Below are positions 26,893 through 35,027 of a stretch of 64,000 bases of DNA, piece by piece (positions within the stretch are counted from its first letter, which is position 1; every line of letters starts with the position of its first letter). The notes under the pieces were generated by a model. The model worked only from the letters and a program-made list of their open reading frames with translations. It did not search any database and was not told where the DNA came from. The translations under genes and the position numbers were made by a program. Source of the DNA: Calothrix sp. NIES-2100 (GTDB lineage: Bacteria > Cyanobacteriota > Cyanobacteriia > Cyanobacteriales > Nostocaceae); the NCBI RefSeq assembly GCF_002368195.1, contig NZ_AP018178.1, positions 6,708,645 through 6,772,644 of the forward strand. Direction: 5' to 3'.

Positions 26893-27485
26893 CTGGAGTG
26901 TGTTGGCTTTGAACGACTAGCTTGTAATTCGGTTTCTATAGTTGATGTTGCCTAATTATTACGTGTGCTTACAAAAATTATCTTTAATGAAAAGTATTTC
27001 AGCCATTTTAATTAATAAGCCGAATTGATCGATTACGCGACTATGCCAAAATGCGTGATGAGATAAATCTAAAAATGGTCGATGATTCTTCTTACCAATA
27101 TTTTTCAACGCTTTTATAAAATTGAGAAAAGCGTCAAAATCAAAACTCAGCTTGCTCGATATTTTTGGGAAAAAAAGCAAAAAACTATGTAATTCTTAAT
27201 GAAATTATATGATTTGTAGCAAGTTGTTTTATAGAAATAAGTTTATCACTTCCAACAGCAAAATTTGCGTCTACGGTTTTCCAGGTTGTTAGCCAGATAG
27301 GGAATGTAGCTGCAAAATTAATAGCATGAACCAGTAGCCCGATCTACTTGGGGACTTACTCGTAAAAAAATATTCCATTGCTATTGTTCACAGTTAACGG
27401 TTGACGGTTCACGGTTAACAGTCAACAGTCAACAGTCAACGACTTTAACGGAATAATTTATTTTTTGGAGTTCCCTTGGAGATCA
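26893..27485. other. Intergenic stretch with heptamer repeats
   Basis: About 590 nt between the hybrid kinase start and the HEAT-repeat gene end. The part near 27385-27441 holds GTTAACGG/GTTGACGG and CAGTCAA heptamers. A 73-codon minus frame at 26959-27180 starts only at TTG and resembles nothing I know. The kinase promoter should lie here. Confidence 0.5.
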
Positions 27486-28784
27486 TCACCATTCCGCCAA
27501 GGCGATCGCAACTCCTGTTTGCAAATCGGGGGCGATCGCAGTATCATTCGCTAACAGCTGTAATTGTTGATGGGCGATTTCTGGGGCGAGATTTTTCAGG
27601 GCGGCGATCGCATGGAGTCTCACCTGGGCTTCTGGATCTGCTAGTAGTAAAATCAATGGTTCAATTGCCTGTATTTGACCTAACTGTCCTAAAGAAAGAG
27701 CGATCGCACTTTTAATATAGGCAATTTTTGTCGCTGGATGCTTTGATTGCACCATTTCCAGTAAAATTTCTGCGGCTATTGTAGTTAATTCTGGTTTTTG
27801 TACCCGCCCTAAAAAGGTGACAACTTCCTGCCACAATCTTTCTGATGTAATTTGATCCAATGCTTGTTGGAGATATTTCAAACCAGAAGCAGTCTCTAAC
27901 CAAATTAAAGCGCGAATACTTTCCAATTGCAGCTTTACAGGTGAGTGGGGTGATATTAGCACTGGAAATAAGTACTCAGCAGCTTTGTCACCACCCATCC
28001 GCGACAAGGCTATAGCTGCTGCACAAGCTACATCTTCGTTTAAGTCATGGAGTTTTGGTTGCAGTTGCGTCACCAAATCTAATGTTTCGCATAAGTCAGC
28101 GCGGGAAGCTAAACCCTGCACAGCGGCGAGTCTCACTGGAGTAGCGAAATCGTCCAAAGCCTTTAACAGTAATGGTGGTACACGTTCATCATGGAAACTG
28201 CTGAGGGCTTCAATTGCTGCTGATCTGACTGCGATTTCCCTATCTTCTACCACAGTTAACAGCGGTGCAATGGTTTCTTTGCGCCGGATGTAAGCAAGCG
28301 ATCGCACTGCTAACAGCCGAGTATTTTCCTCTGCTAATAGTTCAGTAAGTTCCGCAATAGCCAGAGTATCCATTTGACCCAAAGCTGTAGCCGCCATTAA
28401 CTTGAGTTCTTGATTGTCGCTGTTTTTCAACAATTGCACCAAACAAGCAATGGTATCTGGGTGCTGAAACTCGCCCAATATCCGCGCCGCATACCACCGG
28501 ACTTCTTCTGTGGCATCTTCATCTTCTAATATTTCGATTAAGGGAGCGATCGCCATATTTCCCAACTGGGTAAAAACTTTGGTTATATCCCAGCGTTGCT
28601 GAAAATCCCCCTCTTCTAAAATCGCCAGTGCTAATTCTAGAATATTCTCGCGATTTTTAACTATTTCTGGATTGTTAGAGTCTGCTTTTTGAGTCAACTG
28701 TTGTAAATATTGAATCAGCGATGACCAATCAGCTGCGTCATGTGCTTCTTGCGCCTGCACCAAAAGCTGGTTGATGTTATTCAC
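27486..28784 (-). CDS. HEAT-repeat protein
   Basis: 432 residues built of about ten alpha-helical HEAT/PBS-lyase-like repeats from residue 75 on, with recurring blocks such as EVRWYAARILGEFQHPDTIACLVQLL split over ~31-residue units. Such scaffolds bind proteins; in cyanobacteria they include phycobilin lyases, but the lyase E/F signature residues are not evident and no phycobiliprotein gene is near. GTG at 28784 is the likely start, preceded by GAAGAG. The role is unknown. Confidence 0.85.
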   Translation of the reverse strand: MNNINQLLVQAQEAHDAADWSSLIQYLQQLTQKADSNNPEIVKNRENILELALAILEEGDFQQRWDITKVFTQLGNMAIAPLIEILEDEDATEEVRWYAARILGEFQHPDTIACLVQLLKNSDNQELKLMAATALGQMDTLAIAELTELLAEENTRLLAVRSLAYIRRKETIAPLLTVVEDREIAVRSAAIEALSSFHDERVPPLLLKALDDFATPVRLAAVQGLASRADLCETLDLVTQLQPKLHDLNEDVACAAAIALSRMGGDKAAEYLFPVLISPHSPVKLQLESIRALIWLETASGLKYLQQALDQITSERLWQEVVTFLGRVQKPELTTIAAEILLEMVQSKHPATKIAYIKSAIALSLGQLGQIQAIEPLILLLADPEAQVRLHAIAALKNLAPEIAHQQLQLLANDTAIAPDLQTGVAIALAEW

Positions 28785-29120
28785 AACTCTTCAAAACCCC
28801 TACACTGCTAATTTGCATCTTCTCATATAGGACTACTATTTGATTTTTGAAAAGATACGTAGTAGACTGACACGACTAAAATGATGCATTAGACGTAGCT
28901 TGGGTTGAGGCGCAAGCGAAACCCAACAAGAATCTATGTGTTGAGTCTCATTTTTCGCTACGCAACGCTAACGCAAACGACCCAACCTTGTATCTTAGAA
29001 ACAGTAGTAGGGTGTCAAGGCTAAAATAGTGCATTAGGTGTAGATTGGGTTGAGGCGCAAGCGAAACCCAACAAAGTCTTGATAATGTTGGGTTTCGTTC
29101 CTCAACCCAACCTACGCGGA
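28785..29120. repeat. Two copies of a GGGTTGAGG palindromic repeat element
   Basis: Two related units, about 28897-28989 and 29041-29115, share TTGGGTTGAGGCGCAAGCGA followed by AACCCAACA. The second is nearly palindromic: GTAGATTGGGTTGAGG pairs with CCTCAACCCAACCTACG. They fill the gap between the HEAT gene and hicA and resemble widespread Nostoc dispersed repeats or MITEs. Confidence 0.75.
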
Positions 29121-29360
29121 TCAAGATTGGTCATAAGCTGCCAAAAATTCTTCCCGCGAAATACCTGCTTGAGTACATATACTTCTCAAAGTTGAACCTT
29201 TAACTTGTGGGTGGTTAGGCATAGTTAATGGAGTTTTAGTGCCATCTTCATTTTCTCGCACCATGACAATATGTTCCCTTTCCCGGACAATACTAAATCC
29301 TAATAACTCCAATGCTTTAATCACCTTATTTTTGGGTGCGTCCACAGGAAATTTTGGCAT
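29121..29360 (-). CDS. hicA: HicA-type mRNA interferase toxin
   Basis: 79 residues with a double-stranded-RNA-binding-like fold: KVIKALELLGFSIVREREHIVMV, where His30 sits in the catalytic position, then the PNHPQVKGSTLRSICTQAGI segment characteristic of HicA. It would cleave mRNA when free of its antitoxin. It overlaps the hicB stop by one base, the usual coupling, although here the antitoxin gene comes first. No disabling mutation is visible. Confidence 0.9.
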   Translation of the reverse strand: MPKFPVDAPKNKVIKALELLGFSIVREREHIVMVRENEDGTKTPLTMPNHPQVKGSTLRSICTQAGISREEFLAAYDQS

Positions 29361-29584
29361 TAAATAGTCACCTCGGCTTCAGCTATAAAAGCCTCTAAAA
29401 CAGGTGATTCATCTTCCAAAACCTCCTCACCAAATACTTCTATATGGCATTGGATAGCTGATTTAACATCAGCTAAAGCTTCTGCATAAGTGTTACCTTC
29501 ACCTACCACAACTCCTTTAATACCGAGAGGATAGGCGATATAGCCATCAGGATGCTTTTCAACAATAATTTTAATTGGTTTCAT
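29360..29584 (-). CDS. hicB: HicB-type antitoxin
   Basis: 74 residues. The partial RNase-H-like fold of HicB is seen in IIVEKHPDGYIAYPLGIKGV, VVGEGNTYAEALADVKSAIQ. It lacks a C-terminal DNA-binding domain, so autoregulation may be weak or indirect. It pairs with the overlapping hicA gene. ATG 29584 is the only reasonable start. Confidence 0.9.
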   Translation of the reverse strand: MKPIKIIVEKHPDGYIAYPLGIKGVVVGEGNTYAEALADVKSAIQCHIEVFGEEVLEDESPVLEAFIAEAEVTI

Positions 29585-29720
29585 TGATTTAGCGTGTCGT
29601 AGTATAAGTTAAGCTTCTGATTACCAATTTTATTTTGCCTTCAGCAGTGATATTCGCGGGAAATTCGGATGCTTTCATATTGTTTTGATTGTTCGCCAGT
29701 TCTAATACTATTTTGACGCT

Positions 29721-29740
29721 GTTATTGTACAACTAGCTGC
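29721..29740. repeat. Left copy of a 20-nt direct repeat
   Basis: GTTATTGTACAACTAGCTGC, identical to 31122-31141. It covers the stop codon of the DUF5615 gene. Confidence 0.85.
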
Positions 29741-30206
29741 AAAGTGCTAAGGTACTGCTCTGCCAACGCCAAATTTTAAGATTGCTGCTGCTACTATTAT
29801 TTTGAGTATTCTTGAATGATAAAACTTGTCTGCTGGATTTAGGCTGGTTCTGCTTTTTGACACGAATCAGGCGGTTTTGCAGTGTCGCCGCCCCAGCAGA
29901 ACTTTGTGATTTAATATCTTGCAAGTAAGCGTGGAGGGTTTGAGTTTGTCCTATATAGTCTCTATCAGTTTTGCAGATAATGATGCCATTGTGAGAAATG
30001 CTGCTACGATGTAGGGCTATAAAGTCGTCACGGTTAAGAGTAATGACAACTCGCTGGTTTTGTGTGGCAAAATTTAGAACTTCCTCATCAGGGATACCTT
30101 GATTTGCTTGTCCTGCTTCGTAGGAAGTGAGAACATCGTAGCCTAACTGGCGCAGTTCTCTGACTATATCCATTGGAAAATTCTCATTAGAGTAAAGCTT
30201 AATCAT
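29733..30206 (-). CDS. DUF5615 PIN-like toxin with an abnormal C-terminal tail
   Basis: About 157 residues. The first 115 form a PIN-like DUF5615 domain with acidic residues in MIKLYSNENFP, GIPDEEVLNFA and VVITLNRDDFIAL, expected to bind metal for RNA cleavage. Residues after about 120 are Ser/Asn/Gln rich and end NLKIWRWQSSTLALCS, resembling the last blade of the neighbouring WD40 gene; the stop lies in a 20-nt repeat shared with that gene's end. Three ATGs occur in a row; the third (30206) has GAGG at proper spacing. It overlaps the DUF433 gene and forms a toxin-antitoxin pair with it. Confidence 0.8.
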   Translation of the reverse strand: MIKLYSNENFPMDIVRELRQLGYDVLTSYEAGQANQGIPDEEVLNFATQNQRVVITLNRDDFIALHRSSISHNGIIICKTDRDYIGQTQTLHAYLQDIKSQSSAGAATLQNRLIRVKKQNQPKSSRQVLSFKNTQNNSSSSNLKIWRWQSSTLALCS

Positions 30207-30534
30207 CATCATCCTCAGTAAAGGTGATGATTGCTCGGTCTAATTGTTCATGGTGTTGTTCATAATAAGTCCAGGCAGCTTTTAGATCGTTAAGGGTTAG
30301 GGTAGGGTAATTTCGCAGTAACTCTTCCTCATCTGCTCCTTGTTGGCGAAAAGCCACCAGCGTCCACACAGGGATGCGCGTATTGCGAATGCGTGGCTGT
30401 CCACCACAGACACCAACTGTCACTTGAATTGGCTGGCTGCTTAGTCGTTTTTGTAATAAGATGCGTTCTTCTGGGGTGAGGGATTCGATTATTTTTACAA
30501 GTGAATCGACCAATCGCGTGTTCATCATTAACAT
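30199..30534 (-). CDS. DUF433 antitoxin
   Basis: 111 residues. A leading helical segment (ESLTPEERILLQKRL) precedes the DUF433 winged-helix core with the signature CGGQPRIRNTRIPVWTLVAF and LLRNYPTLTLNDLKAAWTYY. The tail is acidic (TEDDDD). DUF433 proteins are the DNA-binding antitoxins paired with DUF5615 PIN-like toxins; the toxin gene overlaps the 3' end here by several nucleotides. It would bind the toxin and repress the operon promoter. Confidence 0.88.
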   Translation of the reverse strand: MLMMNTRLVDSLVKIIESLTPEERILLQKRLSSQPIQVTVGVCGGQPRIRNTRIPVWTLVAFRQQGADEEELLRNYPTLTLNDLKAAWTYYEQHHEQLDRAIITFTEDDDD

Positions 30535-30554
30535 ACCCGGCGAACGTGATGATA

Positions 30555-30779
30555 TTATGCTGCATATCGCAAAATTTCTACTTCAGCACCTTTATTAACT
30601 GCTTCTTCGGCGCATTGTAAAACTTGTTCTGTGACAGCAGCACTTAAATAATATTCGCCGCAATTATTACAAACTTCTGCTGGTACACCTTTAAGAATGA
30701 CTATTGTATCATCTCGTTCTAAAGTTACTGTTACCTTTCCTGGTTGAGTTTCGCCGTGTTTACATAGGACGCATTGCAT
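30555..30779 (-). CDS. YgiT-type zinc-finger antitoxin (MqsA-like N-terminal domain)
   Basis: 74 residues with two CxxC pairs (CVLCKHGE and CNNCGEYY) that bind zinc, matching the MqsA/YgiT zinc-finger family. No helix-turn-helix domain follows, so it is the short form. Its usual partner is a DUF4258 toxin; a broken DUF4258 gene lies immediately upstream on the same strand. The antitoxin itself is intact. Confidence 0.87.
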   Translation of the reverse strand: MQCVLCKHGETQPGKVTVTLERDDTIVILKGVPAEVCNNCGEYYLSAAVTEQVLQCAEEAVNKGAEVEILRYAA

Positions 30780-30819
30780 AAATTAAATACCTTTATTTAC
30801 GTTTTATAAAATTATCTGT

Positions 30820-31062
30820 CTACAAACTTGAGTCAGGAATATAAGCCGTGACTACATAGCCAGTATCACTAATCTCATCATAGGAAAAAACAACATGAAT
30901 TGGCTTACTATTAACAAAATCTAAAATTAGTTAGCTAGGAAAAGGAGTATCGTTTGGATTTTCTTCTATTACTTCTCCATAGTTAATAACTTGTTGTACT
31001 TCTTGTTGACTAATGCGGCGGAAAAACATCTTTTGGATTGCATGACGAGAGAAAACTAAATT
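30820..31062 (-). pseudogene. Decayed DUF4258 toxin gene
   Basis: Reading leftward from about 31062 the translation is NLVFSRHAIQKMFFRRISQQ, then EVQQVINYGEVIEENPNDTP, FPS, a TAA stop at 30931-30933, then LILDFVNSKPIHVVFSYDEI, SDTGYVVTAYIPDSSL and a natural stop at 30820. This covers a whole DUF4258 domain. It has one in-frame stop, and a TAA stands where the start codon would be expected. The partner YgiT-type antitoxin gene lies 40 nt downstream. Too short and broken to appear as a normal open frame. Confidence 0.85.
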
Positions 31063-31121
31063 TTAACAATACACAAGTTATACTCAATATGATTTATTTG
31101 ATAAATGTTAAGTTTGAAGTT

Positions 31122-31141
31122 GTTATTGTACAACTAGCTGC
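31122..31141. repeat. Right copy of a 20-nt direct repeat
   Basis: GTTATTGTACAACTAGCTGC, identical to 29721-29740. It covers the stop codon of the WD40 kinase gene. Together the copies bracket the DUF5615/DUF433/YgiT/DUF4258 block. Confidence 0.85.
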
Positions 31142-32948
31142 GTTGCCAAATTTTGATTGTTTTGTCACGGCTACCACTTGCAAGAGTCCGCCCATCGGGA
31201 CTAAAGACAACGGAAATAACCGAATCAGAATGACCAGTTAGGGTGTGAATTTCCTTACCAGTTTGCACTTCCCAGATTTTAATTGTTTTGTCACCACCTC
31301 CACTGGCAAGAGTTCGCCCGTCGGTACTAAAGACAATGGAACCAACCCAATAAGAATCACCATTTAGGGTACGAATTTCTTTACCAGTTTGCACTTCCCA
31401 GATTTTGATTGTTTTGTCACCACCTCCACTGGCAAGAGTTCGCCCATCGGGACTAAAGACAACGGAATTAGCCGAACCAGAATGACCAGTTAGGGTGCGA
31501 ATTTCTTTACCAGTTTGCACTTCCCAGATTTTGATTGTTTTGTCACCACCTCCACTGGCAAGAGTTCGCCCATCGGGACTAAAGACAACGGAATTAACCC
31601 CATTCATCCAGCCAGAATGACCAGTTAAGGTGCGAATTTCTTTACCAGTTTGCACTTCCCATATTTTGATTGTGTTGTCACCACCTCCACTGGCAAGAGT
31701 TCGCCCGTCAGGACTAAAGACAACGGAATTAACAAAATTAGAATGACCAGTTAGGGTGCGAATTTCTTTACCAGTTTGCACTTCCCATATTTTGATTGTT
31801 GTGTCCTCACTACCACTGGCTAAAATCTGTCCATCCGGACTAAAGGCTACAGCTCTAACTCCAGCCCACCAGCCTGAATGACCTCTAAGAGTAGTGATTT
31901 CTCTCCCAGTTTGCACTTCCCAGATTTTGATAGTTTTGTCATCACTACCACTAGCTAAAATTTGCCCATTTGGGCTAAATGCGATGAACTCAACTGCTTT
32001 GGAATGACCTGTGAAAGTGTTTACACATTCCCAGATTTCAGGAACCGCAACAACGGGTGTTGGGAATTTTGGATTTTGAATTGGCAGATAAGGAGAAGAT
32101 GTTACTGGTTTTGTTGGCGGTACTATCTCCGCACCCAACAAATCCAACCACTCCTGCACAGACTGGGGACGGAACTTGTAATTTAACGCCATACCCTTCA
32201 TGATCGCCTCATTCACCCGATCGCTAACACTGCTATTCAAATCTTTTGGCGATCGCATGGTAAAATTTTGCAGTCTAGCTGGTGCTGGCATCGGCAATTG
32301 TCCAGTCAGCAAAGAATACAACGTGGCGGCTAAGGCGTAAACATCAATATATTCTCCCCTTTCTGCATCAGGTGCATACTGTTCTGGTGGCGCATAACCA
32401 GGGGTGAGACTTTCTGTATGCTGTTGAACTGCACCGGAAATAAATTGTCTCGCAAGACCAAAGTCAATTAGCACGGCTTCTGGTTTACCCGCCCGCATCA
32501 TTATATTACTAGGCTTTAAATCCCGATGCAGTAAGCCGCGATCGTGAACTACAGTCAACGCATCACCAATTTGCCGGATATATAGCAGTGCTTCTGCTTC
32601 TGGTAAAGCACCTTTTTCGGTTATTTGCTTCCCTAAATCTTCGCCTTCGATATACTCCATCGCCATGCACGGCAGATTATCCTCATCAAAGACGTTTTCT
32701 ACCTGCACAATATGCGGATGGCGACACAAAGCTAGTCGCAAAGCTTCATCACGAAAGTCATGCCGTAATTTATCTTGATGTGGTATCCATTGGGGATGAT
32801 TGAGGATTTGTTCTCTGAGGGTTTTGATAACTCGCAACTCACCGCGTCGATTTTTCGCGAGATAGGTAATACCAACTCCACCTTCGCCCAATTTTCTCTC
32901 GATGATGTAGCGACTACCAAATAACTGCTGCCCTGGATTCCACACCAT
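31134..32948 (-). CDS. Ser/Thr protein kinase with seven WD40 repeats
   Basis: 604 residues. The Hanks-type kinase (about 12-270) has the glycine loop LGEGGVGITYLA, catalytic Lys in RVIKTLRE, HRDLKPSNIMM and DFGLA, and looks active. A short linker leads to seven WD40 units (about 310-604), each ending DKTIKIWEVQTGKE or similar, which should close a seven-bladed propeller for protein binding. Blades 3-6 are nearly identical in DNA and protein, showing recent internal duplication or gene conversion. No membrane segment, so it is cytoplasmic. The 3' end has a partial duplicate at the end of the DUF5615 gene. Confidence 0.94.
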   Translation of the reverse strand: MVWNPGQQLFGSRYIIERKLGEGGVGITYLAKNRRGELRVIKTLREQILNHPQWIPHQDKLRHDFRDEALRLALCRHPHIVQVENVFDEDNLPCMAMEYIEGEDLGKQITEKGALPEAEALLYIRQIGDALTVVHDRGLLHRDLKPSNIMMRAGKPEAVLIDFGLARQFISGAVQQHTESLTPGYAPPEQYAPDAERGEYIDVYALAATLYSLLTGQLPMPAPARLQNFTMRSPKDLNSSVSDRVNEAIMKGMALNYKFRPQSVQEWLDLLGAEIVPPTKPVTSSPYLPIQNPKFPTPVVAVPEIWECVNTFTGHSKAVEFIAFSPNGQILASGSDDKTIKIWEVQTGREITTLRGHSGWWAGVRAVAFSPDGQILASGSEDTTIKIWEVQTGKEIRTLTGHSNFVNSVVFSPDGRTLASGGGDNTIKIWEVQTGKEIRTLTGHSGWMNGVNSVVFSPDGRTLASGGGDKTIKIWEVQTGKEIRTLTGHSGSANSVVFSPDGRTLASGGGDKTIKIWEVQTGKEIRTLNGDSYWVGSIVFSTDGRTLASGGGDKTIKIWEVQTGKEIHTLTGHSDSVISVVFSPDGRTLASGSRDKTIKIWQRS

Positions 32949-33170
32949 AGGTCAAGACTGTAGTTTTGCTGATATTTTATTTTGACATACGCAAAACTCA
33001 GTCCTGTGTCCAGAAAGATTTAAGCTGCTGCTGATGGAGCTTAAAATAGCAATATAACCGTTATCGGTTGAGTCCAATACACTCGGTCACTGCCGTGCCT
33101 CTACACGCGACGATATAATTTTGTATTGCATCCAACTGAGAACCGCTATATATTCAATCGCCATAAACCT

Positions 33171-33455
33171 ATGACACCAGTAGTAGTTAAACCTTCATCT
33201 TGGCTAGAGAGTGGTATTCAAATCGAAAAAGTCAAGAATATTCATCTATTTAAAATAACAGACGAATTGCAAGCCAGAATGCAAGAACTTCTAGAGAGAA
33301 AAACATCTGATTCTCTAACACCAAAAGAAGCGGCTGAAATGGAAGCTATTGGTGAATTAGTGATAATTGTTAGCTACATCAATGGGATGATTACTTCTGA
33401 AGCCCGAAAATCTAACGAAACAGGAAACTGGGAACAGGGAATAGACAGAAACTAA
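33171..33455 (+). CDS. Small conserved-type protein of unknown function
   Basis: About 94 residues, largely helical and charged, with LQARMQELLERK and SLTPKEAAEMEAIGELVIIV. Cyanobacteria carry many short proteins of this kind, some next to toxin genes, but no partner toxin follows here. The open frame could start at a TTG (33126); the ATG at 33171 (MTPVVVKPSSW) is more natural. I do not recognise a named family. It converges on the next gene across a hairpin. Confidence 0.6.
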   Translation: MTPVVVKPSSWLESGIQIEKVKNIHLFKITDELQARMQELLERKTSDSLTPKEAAEMEAIGELVIIVSYINGMITSEARKSNETGNWEQGIDRN

Positions 33456-33548
33456 TATTTAAAAAAGGCGAGAGGTCGGGGAGACCCCGCCCCTACAGGT
33501 TTTGCGATTTAAAACTATCACGAATGGGATTTTGCTGCCCTGTTCAGC

Positions 33549-33580
33549 TCCCCGACTTTTCAAAAAAGTCGGGGATCTAA
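33549..33580. terminator. Hairpin between convergent genes (CCCCGACTT-type inverted repeat)
   Basis: CCCCGACTTTT pairs with AAAAGTCGGGG around a short loop. It could terminate transcription from either side and is a shorter member of the repeat seen at 17830-17892. Confidence 0.55.
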
Positions 33581-33588
33581 ATTTAGGT

Positions 33589-33864
33589 TTATTGCATCAG
33601 AATATGCCGGATTAAAATACTCATGACCTCATCTGGGTTGTCGGTGGGTACTAGTGGACTCCAATCTCCGACGCTGGCGTAGCCAATTACCTGCAAATAG
33701 TGAATTGTACTGGTAACGGCTTTCTCGGAACCAATCAAGATATGCTTAATCGGTTTTCTCTTGGGAAATGGCTTTTCAGTCGATTGTTTAGCAGTAGGTG
33801 TATCTAAATATTCGCCTAGGAACTGTTCTAATTTTGACTGGGCGGAATTTTCTGATTGTGCCAT
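33589..33864 (-). CDS. Conserved-type cyanobacterial protein of unknown function
   Basis: About 91 residues: MAQSENSAQSKLEQFLGEYL, a Lys/Pro-rich linker, then KHILIGSEKAVTSTIHYLQV and GYASVGDWSPLVPTDNPDEV. I recall similar proteins scattered through filamentous cyanobacteria but know no function. ATG 33864 is chosen over an upstream start because a good AGGAGA ribosome site precedes it and the upstream part contains only HIP1-rich DNA. Confidence 0.7.
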   Translation of the reverse strand: MAQSENSAQSKLEQFLGEYLDTPTAKQSTEKPFPKRKPIKHILIGSEKAVTSTIHYLQVIGYASVGDWSPLVPTDNPDEVMSILIRHILMQ

Positions 33865-33942
33865 GATTGTATTTGTCTCCTGATATAGGGGTGAGATAAG
33901 GGCGATCGCAGACTCTGGGCGGAGGGCGATCGCCTTTATCAT

Positions 33943-34595
33943 GTCCCTATATTAAAGTATAATTTTATACTTGTCAACCATAAATGCAAAATTTCTTGTT
34001 AATAATTCCCAAGTTTTAATCGAAATAAATTAATACCAAGTTCTAATTTTTCAGGCGTAATTCGTAATTAATAAATGCAGAGGTTACCGGGAATTAATGA
34101 TTTAAATTTTTTTGCTATTTTTTACCACTATATTGTTGAATAAAATCGAAAATTATGCTTCTACTATTTTCTATCATATAAGCTACATGATAGCCCCCTC
34201 CCTGCTTGCGGGGCTACCGTGTATACACAAGTCGAGTTGGGAATCAAATGGACGGAAAAAAACGGAACATTATTTTTAAAATCCTTGGTTTTCCGTCATA
34301 TCTATATCAATAAGCAAATACTATTGATAATCATCTGGCTCAACTCAAAGCGAAGCTTAATAAGGATTGTGTCTTGCCAAGCAAGGATTTTAGGACTTGT
34401 GTATACACCGTAGGCTTGCGGGGAGGGGGTTGGGGGTGAGGTTCCTTGATAATCTGCTGCATCTGGCTAAAAAAAATTGCTAGATTTAGCAAAGTTTTAG
34501 CTAATCTAGCAAACCTAAATTATTTGTGAATCAAAAGATTTCTGATTTTTTAGAAAAAAATTCCAAACAGATTTAATTTCTTTGCGATTCGACTA
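33943..34595. other. Non-coding stretch containing a MITE-like element
   Basis: About 650 nt between two minus-strand genes. The middle (34190-34440) is bounded by matching inverted arms, described separately. The flanks are AT-rich without recognisable genes. Confidence 0.5.
34190..34440. mobile_element. Putative miniature inverted-repeat element
   Basis: GTGTATACACAAGTC (34219-34233) and its complement GACTTGTGTATACAC (34394-34408) are near-perfect arms, with outer GC-rich arms CCCCCTCCC on the left and GGGAGGGGG on the right. About 160 nt lie between the inner arms and encode nothing convincing. The layout is that of a non-autonomous transposable element, but no target duplication was established. 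Confidence 0.5.
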
Positions 34596-35027
34596 CTAAC
34601 TTGACTTCACCACAACCGAATCGCCCTCAATTTTAGCGGCGTAAGTTTTGAGTGGTTTATCAGCCGGACCTTTTAGCACTTTACCATCGGCTGCAAATTC
34701 TGATTTATGACAAGGACAGGTGAATTTTTTGCCTTCCTCTTTCCATGTCACCGTACAACCTTTATGAGTACAGGTAGGGTTAACAGCAATCAGATTCGCC
34801 GATTTCGATTTACCAACTACCAATACAGGCCCAACAGGTGAGTTATTGGCAACTAACTGACCTGTTTTATCTAATTCTGCTGAAGTGCCGACCTTTTGCC
34901 AACCAGCGACTGGTGAAGATTTTGGTTCTGGTGTGGCTGTTTTATCAGAACAGGCGGCAATTGCTACAGGTAAAGAACTCGCTAGCAAACCTAAACCTAC
35001 CCAATTAATGAAATCACGACGTTTCAT
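34596..35027 (-). CDS. Tat-exported Rieske [2Fe-2S] lipoprotein
   Basis: 143 residues. The twin-arginine start MKRRDFINWVGLG leads to a hydrophobic stretch and a lipobox-like VAIAAC (Cys26), suggesting export folded and then lipidation. The Rieske ligands are complete: C86-T-H88-K-G-C91 and C104-P-C106-H107, where C91/C106 would form the stabilising disulfide. Length fits a single-domain Rieske protein rather than PetC, which has a membrane anchor of different type. It should act in electron transfer at the periplasmic or lumen side; the partner is unknown. It is divergent to nirA, but a link to nitrate use is not shown. Confidence 0.9.
   Translation of the reverse strand: MKRRDFINWVGLGLLASSLPVAIAACSDKTATPEPKSSPVAGWQKVGTSAELDKTGQLVANNSPVGPVLVVGKSKSANLIAVNPTCTHKGCTVTWKEEGKKFTCPCHKSEFAADGKVLKGPADKPLKTYAAKIEGDSVVVKSS

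Noticed and set aside
26959..27180. 73-codon minus-strand frame
   Set aside because: Starts only at TTG, very AT-rich, no ribosome site and no recognisable motif.
34219..34413. 64-codon frame inside the MITE-like element
   Set aside because: Begins and ends within the inverted arms; no motif.
34596..35027. Cytochrome b6f Rieske subunit PetC
   Set aside because: Too short, with a Tat-lipoprotein type N-terminus rather than the PetC membrane anchor, and no petA next to it.
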